Positions 1 through 7,144 of a DNA stretch of 39,592 nt are shown one piece after another. The stretch covers positions 1 to 39,592 of the forward strand of contig CAMBEP010000045.1 in assembly GCA_945865635.1 (NCBI GenBank), in the 5' to 3' direction. The notes under the pieces are model-generated. The model was not told where the DNA came from and did no database searches. It worked only from the letters and a program-made list of their open reading frames with translations. A program made the position numbers and the translations under genes. The stretch comes from Candidatus Kuenenia stuttgartensis (lineage in GTDB: Bacteria; Planctomycetota; Planctomycetia; Isosphaerales; Isosphaeraceae). Within the stretch, counting starts at the first letter, position 1. Each line of letters opens with the position of its first letter.

Positions 1-283
1 TGACGTCGATACGGAACTGAAAGTTTTCGACCGCCTGGAGGTTGGTCCAGCCGAAGAAGTCGGCGAGGAAGACGATACCGGCCATGGAGTAGAGTTCTTT
101 GGTGGAGGCGCCGGCGATTTTGCTGAAATTTGTGGCCAATTCAGTAACGGGCATTTTTTCGAGGAGGATATGCCGGAACACGCCCTGCCATCCCCCGGCG
201 ATAATTTTGAGGCCAGCCGGAGTGATGAGCCCTTCGTAGGGGTCGAAAAGTCGCTTTTGTCGAGGATCGATTGTGTGAATCAT
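1..283 (-). CDS. Transposase, N-terminal part (runs off the window)
   Basis: Only the first 94 codons are present; the frame is still open at base 1, so the catalytic part lies outside the window. Reading starts at an ATG at 283. The protein begins MIHTIDPRQKRLFDPYEG and goes on through GGWQGVFRHILLEKMP and TKELYSMAGIVFLADFFGW. This start, with its 'GWQGVFRH' and 'TKELYSMAG' blocks, is what I recognise from the N-terminal domain of IS1182/ISNCY-like transposases that are common in planctomycetes. The family assignment is from memory of the pattern, not a search. No terminal inverted repeat could be placed upstream. The gene may be intact beyond the edge; nothing here shows it is broken. Confidence 0.7.
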   Translation of the reverse strand, partial: MIHTIDPRQKRLFDPYEGLITPAGLKIIAGGWQGVFRHILLEKMPVTELATNFSKIAGASTKELYSMAGIVFLADFFGWTNLQAVENFQFRIDV

Positions 284-556
284 GACGAACGTAACCCCTT
301 GTAGTGAATAGGGATATCATACCAAAACCGCCATCTAAAATCAAGTGCAAAATATTGATTTAATACAAGAATATAGAAGAAGTTGCGGCGTAAAAAGAGG
401 CTTGTTTAGTTTTGGCGGGGACGTCTATAAGAGGTTAAAGCCATTGGTTTCCTTTTTTTGATATTTCAAATGACAGTCTATCAGCGGCTTTGAGTCAATG
501 AAGTCTGAGTAAGAAAAAATTTTCGGTCATCTCTGGCAAGCCAGTTCGGATCGGAA
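284..556. other. Spacer between transposase and a membrane-protein gene
   Basis: This is an A+T-rich stretch with no convincing gene on either strand. It should contain the promoter-side end of the insertion sequence and the 3' region of the membrane-protein gene ending at 557. On the minus strand, a short hairpin (CTGGC-TT-GCCAG, near 534-545) followed by a T-rich run could end transcription of that gene, but the stem is only 5 bp. I see nothing else. Confidence 0.4.
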
Positions 557-961
557 TCATTCACCCTCACGATAGACAGGAAAACCTAGATATTCAAGCA
601 CTTGCGAGAGGCAATAAAACAGCACGCAACTCACCAGAATTCCAATCAGATAGCTGCCAATATAACCGTAATCCTGGTCATACATTGCCAAGAAGATAAA
701 ATCAGAGAAAACCGAATAATTACGTGAACCATAGGGATGATTCCAGAAGCCACGCACAAAAAAGTCTGCCAATAATTTGGGTGCCATCAAAACGATGGAA
801 AGGCAGGCAAAGGCCAGTAAGCCTCCTAAAGTTGTCAACCCAACGCCGGTGATCCGCCATCTCCTGGATAATTGGATTGGATTCTCTGTTACAGATTGTT
901 TTGATGGTTGGACAAGCTGGCTGGAAATGATGATTTTTTCACTTCGTTTTGGAGCAGTCAT
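557..961 (-). CDS. Small membrane protein of unknown function
   Basis: This 134-residue protein has a polar N-terminus (about 35 residues) and two strongly hydrophobic segments, near residues 37-65 and 100-128. It should therefore sit in the inner membrane as a two-pass protein. I do not recognise a family. Its start codon overlaps the stop of the upstream gene by four bases (ATGA, 958-961), a sign of translational coupling, so the two proteins are probably made together and may work together. Together with rnc further upstream it could be the last gene of a three-gene minus-strand transcript. Confidence 0.7.
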   Translation of the reverse strand: MTAPKRSEKIIISSQLVQPSKQSVTENPIQLSRRWRITGVGLTTLGGLLAFACLSIVLMAPKLLADFFVRGFWNHPYGSRNYSVFSDFIFLAMYDQDYGYIGSYLIGILVSCVLFYCLSQVLEYLGFPVYREGE

Positions 962-2262
962 CTTAGTATCTCTCCGACACCTTGGTCTTTACGCATAAAC
1001 TGGGCTCGCCATGCAATTTGCTTGGGCTGAAGGTTAGGCCGAAACATCATGAGCAGAATCAGAGGGAGGTAAAGCAGGATCAGCGTTCCACCTTTTTCAA
1101 GATACCAGAATTGGCTGGCGATGAGCATTGCGGCAGACATTGAAATCAATTCGCCCAGATTCTTTTCGATCGGCCAGAAAAAAGCACCGATGGCCATCAG
1201 CAAATAGGCTACAACGATTGGCAGCCGATAGCTTGGGTCAACACCTGTCCAAAGACTCGAGCTCACGGGTAATTCGCGATCAAAAAGCAGGCCGGTTTCG
1301 CTCAGGCTGCGTGCACCCAAGGCTCGCACCCAAGTGGCAAAGTCGGGCAGGTCGATTCCGATCAAAGCGGAGACCAGAACGAGCGAAAGCCCGGCCAGAG
1401 TGAATCGCCATCGCTTTCGCCCGCGATAAAATCCGATCCAGATCGGGATGATTCCCAGACAGGCGGGCATCCATCCTGCGGCGAGTCCGATAAGCAGCCC
1501 GGTGATCCAAGGCTTCTTGTAAAGCGCAATGGCCGCTGTGATCAAGGCGGCTGGAATGGCCTGTCCACTATCCACCAGTGCGATTCGTGTATAGGGCAAA
1601 ACGACATAGGCCACAGCAGCGGAAAGACCTGTGATAGGCCTGAGGAAGTGACGCCAGCCGATCACAATCAGGCAAATGACGATGGTCAAGTGGCTGATGG
1701 TGGCGAGAATTCTTGACAGGATGACCTGAGGCGGATTGCTTCGGAGCTGAAATGGCATGGGCGTGGCCTCGATCATGGCCTTGCTCATGTCCTCTAAAGG
1801 CTTGACGGCTATGTTTTTGGACGCTTCAGCGGTTTGCTTCTCAGTTGGCTTTAGGCCGGTCTCGGCGGGGTTTCGGCCCTCGCCGGCCCTGACTGGTAAG
1901 CTCACCGTTTCTGCAATCAGCAGAATCAGGATCCCAGTCCCAAAAAAGGCGAGACCAGCAGCGTTCAGGTTGGGTTCTAACAGTGGCCTTCTGCCCAGCC
2001 CGACATCCGAAAGGCATCGGAACAGCCAAAGCAGTGAGCCTGCAAGCAGCGAGCAATATGCGACAAAGGAGTTGGATTCGCGACCTGACCCCTCAACCAG
2101 AATCATCATGCCTGGAGCCAAGGCAAAGAGCAGGAATAGGTCAATGTTGCGTAAGCTGATGACTCGACTGAACTTGAAAAACAAAGTCATCAGGACGAGC
2201 AACGAAACCATCAACCAGATTTCGCCACTTACGTCCAAATCTCCAACCAAAGCGCCACTCAC
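958..2262 (-). CDS. Polytopic membrane protein of unknown function
   Basis: The 434-residue product is rich in hydrophobic segments, with roughly ten likely membrane spans. A polar loop rich in Lys, Glu and Ala lies around residues 125-165. The early part ([21 protein letters not shown]) and the repeated Trp- and Pro-containing loops recall multi-spanning GT-C-like or mannosyltransferase-like proteins, but no catalytic motif could be assigned, so function stays open. The start is a GTG at 2262, preceded on the minus strand by an AGAGGT ribosome binding site about 8 bases away. The gene overlaps the next one by ATGA and follows rnc after about 84 bases, so one transcript is plausible. Confidence 0.75.
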   Translation of the reverse strand: MSGALVGDLDVSGEIWLMVSLLVLMTLFFKFSRVISLRNIDLFLLFALAPGMMILVEGSGRESNSFVAYCSLLAGSLLWLFRCLSDVGLGRRPLLEPNLNAAGLAFFGTGILILLIAETVSLPVRAGEGRNPAETGLKPTEKQTAEASKNIAVKPLEDMSKAMIEATPMPFQLRSNPPQVILSRILATISHLTIVICLIVIGWRHFLRPITGLSAAVAYVVLPYTRIALVDSGQAIPAALITAAIALYKKPWITGLLIGLAAGWMPACLGIIPIWIGFYRGRKRWRFTLAGLSLVLVSALIGIDLPDFATWVRALGARSLSETGLLFDRELPVSSSLWTGVDPSYRLPIVVAYLLMAIGAFFWPIEKNLGELISMSAAMLIASQFWYLEKGGTLILLYLPLILLMMFRPNLQPKQIAWRAQFMRKDQGVGEILR

Positions 2263-2346
2263 GTGCGGGACCTCTATTCCAATAGGATATCTACTTGGTC
2301 ATTCAATTTCAATCCAAGATCAGTTTGACTGCCCCGGTGGCCAAGG

Positions 2347-3087
2347 TCAAGACATTGCTGTCTCAAGAGAGATCGCATCCAAAGCATTTTTGGCGGCCAA
2401 CTGTTCCGCATCTTTCTTGTTGGCACCCCAGGCAGGGTCATATTGCCTTGATCCAATTCGCGCTGAGACGAGAAAGCATTTCAAGTGGTCAGGGCCTTTT
2501 TCTTCAACAAGAACATATGTTGGAGTACGCCCAAACTGCTTTTGAGCAAGTTGTTGGAGTGAACTTTTGTAGTTCGCTCCGATGTCGCCTGAAACCGTCG
2601 CCTCCACCTCTTTTGCCATGTGGCGCACGATCACTTTACGGGCTGCTTCAAAGCCTGAATCCAGATAAACGGCTGCGACTAGACTCTCAAACATGTCGGC
2701 CAAGACAGATTCCGGGGCATTTGTGGTCGAACCCATCCCTTTGCCCAGAATCAGAAACCGCTCCATTCCAAGTTCCCGGGAGATTCGTGCACAGGTTCGA
2801 CGCGACACCACAGCCGATTTCACCCGTGTCAAATCGCCCTCAAGATATTCCGGGTATCGTTCATAAAGCAGAGCACAAATCACCGCACCCAGAATGGCAT
2901 CTCCCAAAAATTCCAGTCGCTCATTCGATGCAAGCCGACTGTCAGCACCAGAGGCGTGTACCAGTGATGCCTTAAGATGGTTCAAATCCTGAAACCAATG
3001 GCCGAGCGACTGCTGGCACTGGTCCAGCAAGGGGGTCTCTGTGATGGGATATTCCGAGGGCTGAGGCCCCTCGCTCTTGGCTGACAT
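2347..3087 (-). CDS. rnc: Ribonuclease III
   Basis: RNase III cuts double-stranded RNA in rRNA precursor processing and mRNA turnover. The signature [12 protein letters not shown] is present (Glu59, Asp63 counted from the chosen start), as is the second catalytic block [18 protein letters not shown]-terminal double-stranded-RNA binding domain follows ([11 protein letters not shown] through [16 protein letters not shown]). The length of 246 residues is normal. I chose the ATG at 3087 (MSAKSEG). An in-frame GTG at 3126 would add 13 residues but has no visible ribosome binding site, and a perfect palindrome lies between the two candidates. The gene is divergent from efpL across about 195 bp. Confidence 0.93.
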   Translation of the reverse strand: MSAKSEGPQPSEYPITETPLLDQCQQSLGHWFQDLNHLKASLVHASGADSRLASNERLEFLGDAILGAVICALLYERYPEYLEGDLTRVKSAVVSRRTCARISRELGMERFLILGKGMGSTTNAPESVLADMFESLVAAVYLDSGFEAARKVIVRHMAKEVEATVSGDIGANYKSSLQQLAQKQFGRTPTYVLVEEKGPDHLKCFLVSARIGSRQYDPAWGANKKDAEQLAAKNALDAISLETAMS

Positions 3088-3100
3088 GATTACGGGTTCC

Positions 3101-3114
3101 GTCAAGATCTTGAC
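3101..3114. promoter_or_regulatory. Perfect 14-bp palindrome upstream of rnc
   Basis: GTCAAGATCTTGAC reads the same on both strands and sits 14 bases upstream of the preferred rnc start, in the region shared with divergent efpL. It could be an operator, or a small hairpin in the rnc leader of the kind used where RNase III controls its own message. It could also be chance. Position and symmetry are seen directly; a function is not. Confidence 0.3.
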
Positions 3115-3282
3115 AAGACCATCCACATTATTCTCTTATCTTATATATTACGCTCAGATAGCATTGCGGATCAAGTCAGCAATCAAGTCTTGGAACGTAA
3201 AGCTGTCGAGTTGTCAAGGGTATAACTCCTACAATCGTTTCTGCAAGAAATCTCACTCTGCTTTTCCGGAGGTATTCAAACC

Positions 3283-3855
3283 GTGGTTCCTGCTAAAGAT
3301 TTTGAAAAACGGATGGTTGTTGAAATTGATGGACAGCCCCACATGATCGAACAAATCCACGTTCAGACACCCTCCGCCAGAGGTGCAGCCACGCTTTACA
3401 AAATCGCTGCCAGGAATCTCAAAACACGATCTCGTGTCGAAAGAGCCTATCGTGGCACAGATGTTCTGCCCGAAAGTCGATTTGAACGAAGGCCAGTTCA
3501 GTATCTTTATCGCGATAGCGATCAACTGGTTTTCATGGATGAATCCACATACGACCAGTTTACTCTCCCAGCATCAGGCATGGATGAACAAATTCCTTAC
3601 ATGACAGAAAATATGGCAGGTCTTGAGGTGATGGTCGTCGATGATGAGCCGATCGCAATCCAGATTCCCGACACCGTCGATCTTTTGATCGTCGATACAG
3701 CACCCGGTGTACGCGGGAATTCGGCAACGGGTCGCACCAAACCCGCCAAGCTTTCTACGGGACACACCATTCAAGTTCCAGAGCATTTGGATCAAGACAT
3801 TATCGTTCGGGTCGACACCCGAACCGGTGAATACCTGGGGCGAGCCAATAACTGA
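3283..3855 (+). CDS. efpL: Elongation factor P-like protein, EfpL/YeiP type
   Basis: EF-P family proteins bind between the P and E sites and rescue ribosomes stalled on difficult (mainly proline-rich) sequences. This 190-residue protein matches the YeiP/EfpL branch rather than classical EF-P. Its loop reads QTPSARGAATLYK, like the QSPTARGAATLYK of E. coli YeiP, with Arg33 at the tip where classical EF-P has a modified Lys. The C-terminal blocks VDLLIVDTAPGVRGNSATGR, KPAKLSTG and IQVPEHL also fit that branch. The start is a GTG at 3283 with a strong GGAGG 10 bases upstream. It is divergent from rnc. An interleaved stem structure lies just after the stop codon. Confidence 0.9.
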   Translation: MVPAKDFEKRMVVEIDGQPHMIEQIHVQTPSARGAATLYKIAARNLKTRSRVERAYRGTDVLPESRFERRPVQYLYRDSDQLVFMDESTYDQFTLPASGMDEQIPYMTENMAGLEVMVVDDEPIAIQIPDTVDLLIVDTAPGVRGNSATGRTKPAKLSTGHTIQVPEHLDQDIIVRVDTRTGEYLGRANN

Positions 3856-3893
3856 CTTTTTAATCAAAAGGCCAGCCAGCCACGCTCTCCAAA

Positions 3894-3963
3894 AACCGAG
3901 ATCTTGAACCCAAATAACCCTGCAAATGAAAATCTCGGTTGTTTGGGTTCAAGACGACCGAGA
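3894..3963 (+). terminator. Interleaved stems downstream of efpL (terminator or structured RNA)
   Basis: Two sets of exact complementary blocks alternate here. AACCGAGAT (3894-3902) can pair with ATCTCGGTT (3932-3940), and CTTGAACCCAAA (3903-3914) can pair with TTTGGGTTCAAG (3942-3953). The order A1-B1-A2-B2 allows either a pseudoknot or a choice between stems. A third block, ACCGAGA (3957-3963), offers A2 another partner, and CTTTTCTCAGATTTTT follows. The simplest reading is a terminator for efpL; a switch-like or small RNA is possible. Confidence 0.5.
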
Positions 3964-4045
3964 CTTTTCTCAGATTTTTACCTGCATATGGCTCGGCAAG
4001 GGATAAACCAATCAGAAAACTGTTGGGTAATCCTTTCAGCCACGT

Positions 4046-4310
4046 TATGATCATCGCGACCATTAATGACACTTTTTGATCGCGACGATTCCGGAGGCAT
4101 CGCAGCCAGTAGCCGGTGGTTGAGGAGCGTCAGCGACGACACCACCGAGGACAACGCGGCATAAGGTCTTGCACCCCTGCCGGGGTGCAAGCAGCTTTTA
4201 CCCCCATCTCATAACCGGTGGTGTCGCTTCGCTCAACCACCGGCTACTTGCTTTGATGCCTCCGGCATCATTCTGATACGATATATCATGTGTGGCCGCG
4301 ACAACTATAA
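4046..4310. mobile_element. Palindromic MITE-like element, copy 1
   Basis: The whole stretch folds on itself. The ends are imperfect inverted repeats (TTATGATCATCGCGACC at the left; the complement of the right end reads TTATAGTTGTCGCGGCC). Further in, GATTCCGGAGGCATC (4087) mirrors GATGCCTCCGGCATC (4255). AGTAGCCGGTGGTTGAG mirrors CTCAACCACCGGCTACT. The centre is a perfect hairpin, CTTGCACCCC-TGCC-GGGGTGCAAG (4168-4191). A second copy of the same design lies at 13748-14021. There is no coding capacity, so if mobile it would depend on a transposase encoded elsewhere. It could alternatively be a REP/BIME-like intergenic palindrome. Confidence 0.65.
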
Positions 4311-4395
4311 GCCAGAAAATCATGAAAATGCAATCCAGCCATGATCATCTGAACGAAAAATCAGAATTAAGGAATATTGAAGGAGGGCTAGAATT

Positions 4396-4758
4396 TTGAA
4401 TCCATTTAATCCTACACCAGTCCTTGTGCGCCATGAGGGGCACACCCCTCGTGAAAAAAGTGCCTGTGGATGGAGAGACAGGCTGATCAGTTGCGAAGAT
4501 ACAGCACTTTCGCCTGCCGCATGGGCGCATGCTGTGGATATTGACGGAGCCAGGTCGCATTATCATAAGCGGTCTACGGAATTGTATTATGTGCTGGATG
4601 GGGACGGCACAGTCACTGTGGATGGCGCCGAATACGCTGTTCAAAAGGGCTCTCTGGTGCATATACCGCCGATGGCCGTACATTCCGCTCAGGGCCGGAT
4701 GCGAGTCCTGGTTGTGGGCATTCCTGATATCGCTGACGATGATTATTTTGAGTCCTGA
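4396..4758 (+). CDS. Single-domain cupin protein
   Basis: This 120-residue protein is one cupin_2 barrel. Motif 1 is GARSHYHKRSTELYYVLDG (the HxH and Glu metal ligands), and motif 2 is GSLVHIPPMAVHS, supplying the last His ligand. Such proteins bind Fe, Mn, Zn or Ni and may be isomerases, dioxygenases or sensors, so the substrate cannot be named. The start is a TTG at 4396, chosen because a strong AGGAGGG lies 8 bases upstream. It is the first gene of a plus-strand run (cupin, NIPSNAP, PLP enzyme, PhzF-like, MATE), about 100 bases before the next gene. Confidence 0.85.
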   Translation: MNPFNPTPVLVRHEGHTPREKSACGWRDRLISCEDTALSPAAWAHAVDIDGARSHYHKRSTELYYVLDGDGTVTVDGAEYAVQKGSLVHIPPMAVHSAQGRMRVLVVGIPDIADDDYFES

Positions 4759-4860
4759 CAAACATAAAACATTGCCGATCGGCGGTTATATCGCTATAAG
4801 GAATGGGCTTTGTGACCGAATTACAACCCATGCCTGACTCATCCAACCCAGGAGCAACCC

Positions 4861-5271
4861 ATGAGAACCATTCTCGCAGCCATGATTCTAACCACTCTTG
4901 CAGCCACATCTTCTGTATCTGCCGACGACAAGGCCGGCAAAGTTTTTGAGATGCGGACCTACTACTCGCCTCCGGGCAAAATGGCCGAACTTCACGCCCG
5001 ATTCCGTGATCACACCTGCGAACTTTTCAAAAAGCACGGCATAGAGCTGGTCGGTTTCTGGGAGCCTGTTGACGAAAAGTCGGGCAAGGGCGAAAAAATG
5101 GTTTACATTCTGGCTTATCCCAGCCGCGAAGCAGCAACAGCCTCATGGAAGGCTTTTGGGGCCGATCCTGCTTGGAAAAAAGCCCATGCCGAAAGTGAAA
5201 AGAATGGCAAGCTTGTCTCCAAAGTGGAAAGCGTTTACCTGAACTCGCTTGACTACAGCCCGATCAAGTAA
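4861..5271 (+). CDS. Exported NIPSNAP-family protein
   Basis: The protein has 136 residues. It begins with a signal peptide (MRTILAAMILTTLAATSSVSA, cleavage likely near residue 21). One NIPSNAP-type ferredoxin-like domain follows (FEMRTYYSPPGKMAELHARF, then LVGFWEPVDEKSGKGEKMVYILAYPS, then the SWKAFGADPAWKKAHAESEKNGKLV helix). Members of this family often form dimers and their biochemical roles are poorly known. Secreted single-domain forms are frequent in planctomycetes. An AGGAG sits about 7 bases before the ATG. Only 24 bases separate it from the following PLP-enzyme gene, so the two are probably co-transcribed. Confidence 0.85.
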   Translation: MRTILAAMILTTLAATSSVSADDKAGKVFEMRTYYSPPGKMAELHARFRDHTCELFKKHGIELVGFWEPVDEKSGKGEKMVYILAYPSREAATASWKAFGADPAWKKAHAESEKNGKLVSKVESVYLNSLDYSPIK

Positions 5272-5295
5272 GCCCAGAAAAACGAAACGACATTC

Positions 5296-6270
5296 ATGGA
5301 TATCCCCATCGATCTGGAATCGATCCAAGCCGCTGCCGACCGAATCGCACCCTATGTGGTGCGAACCCCGGTCCTGACGAGCCACTCGCTCGATCAAGCC
5401 AGCGGTGCGAGCGTTTTTCTGAAATGCGAAAACTTTCAGAAAATCGGTGCGTTCAAATTTCGAGGGGCCATGAATGCCGTCCTTTTGCTAGACGACTCGC
5501 AACGAAAACGGGGCGTCATTACTCACAGTTCCGGTAACCACGGTCAGGCTCTTGCCAAGGCCGGCCAGATGCTGGGCGTGCCGGTGTGCGTAGTCATGCC
5601 ACGCACGGCTCCGGCTGTTAAACGCAGAGCAACAGAAGACTTCGGAGCGATTGTCGAACTTTGCGAACCTACCCAGCAGGCCCGCGAATCGACTGTTCAG
5701 CGATTAATCGACCAGCACGGCTATGAGATGGTGCATCCGTTTAACGATTGGCGAGTGATCGCAGGGCAGGGCACAGCCGCCTTGGAATTACTCGAACAAT
5801 CTGGGCCACTTGATGTTGTGATCACACCCATAGGAGGCGGTGGTCTGGCCAGCGGAACATCAATCGCCGTGAAAAGTCTTTCGCCTGGAACCCGCGTGAT
5901 CGGAGTGGAGCCTGCCCGGGCCGACGATGCCATGCGTTCCATGATTTCTGGCAAAATTGAATCCTCAGGCGACCCCAAAACCATGGCCGACGGTCTTCGT
6001 ACAAGCCTGGGCGATAAGACTTTTGCAGTGATCCAGAAAAATGTCGATGAAATCGTAACGGCCACAGAAGAGGAAATGCTGGCCGCCTTAAGATTTGTCT
6101 GGGAGCGGTTCAAAATCATTATCGAGCCTTCCTGCGCTGTTCCAGTGGCTCCTGTCCTGCACCGAAATCTTGACCTGGCAGGCAAGCGGGTGGGAATTAT
6201 CATTACAGGTGGAAATGTCGACCTGGATGCGTATTTTGATTCTCTCAAGGCCAAATTTATCGAAAGTTGA
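5296..6270 (+). CDS. PLP-dependent threonine/serine dehydratase or serine racemase
   Basis: This 324-residue protein is a fold-type II PLP enzyme. The Schiff-base lysine is Lys54 in NFQKIGAFKFRGA, the substrate-binding loop is SSGNHGQ (79-84), and the phosphate-binding glycine loop is GGGGLASG. There is no C-terminal ACT regulatory domain, so it resembles catabolic threonine dehydratase (TdcB-like) and eukaryotic-type serine racemase more than biosynthetic IlvA. The reaction is either deamination of L-Ser/L-Thr to 2-oxo acids or Ser racemisation; sequence alone does not separate these. It follows the NIPSNAP gene by 24 bases, and the PhzF-like gene begins within about 5 bases of its stop, which points to an operon. 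Confidence 0.88.
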   Translation: MDIPIDLESIQAAADRIAPYVVRTPVLTSHSLDQASGASVFLKCENFQKIGAFKFRGAMNAVLLLDDSQRKRGVITHSSGNHGQALAKAGQMLGVPVCVVMPRTAPAVKRRATEDFGAIVELCEPTQQARESTVQRLIDQHGYEMVHPFNDWRVIAGQGTAALELLEQSGPLDVVITPIGGGGLASGTSIAVKSLSPGTRVIGVEPARADDAMRSMISGKIESSGDPKTMADGLRTSLGDKTFAVIQKNVDEIVTATEEEMLAALRFVWERFKIIIEPSCAVPVAPVLHRNLDLAGKRVGIIITGGNVDLDAYFDSLKAKFIES

Positions 6271-6275
6271 ATCCA

Positions 6276-7115
6276 ATGCCTGCGCCCGCAATTTATGTTG
6301 TTGATGCTTTCTGCGATACCCCTTTTACAGGGAATCCAGCCGCTGTTTGCATCATGTACGAACCTCGTGGAACAGACTGGATGCAGAATCTGGCTGCTGA
6401 GATGAATTTGTCTGAAACTGCTTTTGTTTGGCCTGGCGATAGCGGCCATTTCAATCTTAGGTGGTTTACACCGACTTTGGAAGTGGAACTGTGTGGCCAT
6501 GCCACACTTGCTTCGGCCAGAGCGATTTGGCAAGCGAGAATCTCTGATCCTGAAAACACGATTATATTTCATACACACAGCGGCGAATTAAAAGCGATGC
6601 CTGACAAGGCTGACCCCCATTTTATCTGGCTTGATTTTCCAGCCAAATTCTGCGAACCGGTCTCATTACCGGCAGGACTCATAGAAAGTCTTTCTATTTC
6701 ACTTGAAGCCGTTCGATATATCGGACGAAACCAGTTCGACTATCTCCTGGAAGTGGCAGACGAATCTATCGTGCGCGGGCTCAAGCCCGATTTTCATGCA
6801 ATGCTCCAGGTGAATGCCCGTGGCTTGATTGTCACAGCACTGGCAGACCCAGTGAATACCAAAAGCTATGATTTTGTATCCCGATTCTTTGCACCACAGT
6901 CGGGTATTGATGAGGATCCTGTCACAGGCTCTGCTCACTGTGCTTTGGCACCATTCTGGGGCGATCGGTTAAACCGTGATGAAATGACCGGTTTTCAGGC
7001 CTCAAAACGCGGTGGACTTGTTCGGGTTGAATGCCGCTGGGAACGGGTAAAACTAGGTGGTCGGGCGATTGTCATGACTGAAGGCAGGCTCTCAGATGCG
7101 GCCTGGGGCATTTGA
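6276..7115 (+). CDS. PhzF-family protein
   Basis: PhzF-like proteins share the diaminopimelate epimerase fold and typically act as isomerases. The best known member isomerises trans-2,3-dihydro-3-hydroxyanthranilate in phenazine synthesis. The family landmarks are present: YVVDAFCDTPFTGNPAAVC at the N-terminus, Glu47 in NLSETAF (the catalytic Glu position), WFTPTLEVELCGHATLASA, and DEDPVTGSAHCALAPFW. No other phenazine genes are nearby, so a phenazine role is unlikely and the substrate is unknown. I chose the ATG at 6276; a TTG at 6267 overlapping the upstream stop is an alternative. Its position between an amino-acid enzyme and an exporter suggests a modified amino acid or small acid as substrate. 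Confidence 0.88.
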   Translation: MPAPAIYVVDAFCDTPFTGNPAAVCIMYEPRGTDWMQNLAAEMNLSETAFVWPGDSGHFNLRWFTPTLEVELCGHATLASARAIWQARISDPENTIIFHTHSGELKAMPDKADPHFIWLDFPAKFCEPVSLPAGLIESLSISLEAVRYIGRNQFDYLLEVADESIVRGLKPDFHAMLQVNARGLIVTALADPVNTKSYDFVSRFFAPQSGIDEDPVTGSAHCALAPFWGDRLNRDEMTGFQASKRGGLVRVECRWERVKLGGRAIVMTEGRLSDAAWGI

Positions 7116-7144
7116 GAAATCCATGAAATGGAATTGGGGATGCA

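Noticed and set aside
2980..2995. TpsiC-like GGTTCAAATCC sequence suggesting a tRNA.
   Set aside because: It lies inside the well-supported rnc coding region and no acceptor stem or anticodon arm surrounds it. No tRNA was found elsewhere in the window.
3110..3150. TTGACA followed by A+T-rich sequence as a promoter for efpL.
   Set aside because: The only -10-like hexamers are 20 or more bases away, outside the usual 16-18 spacing.
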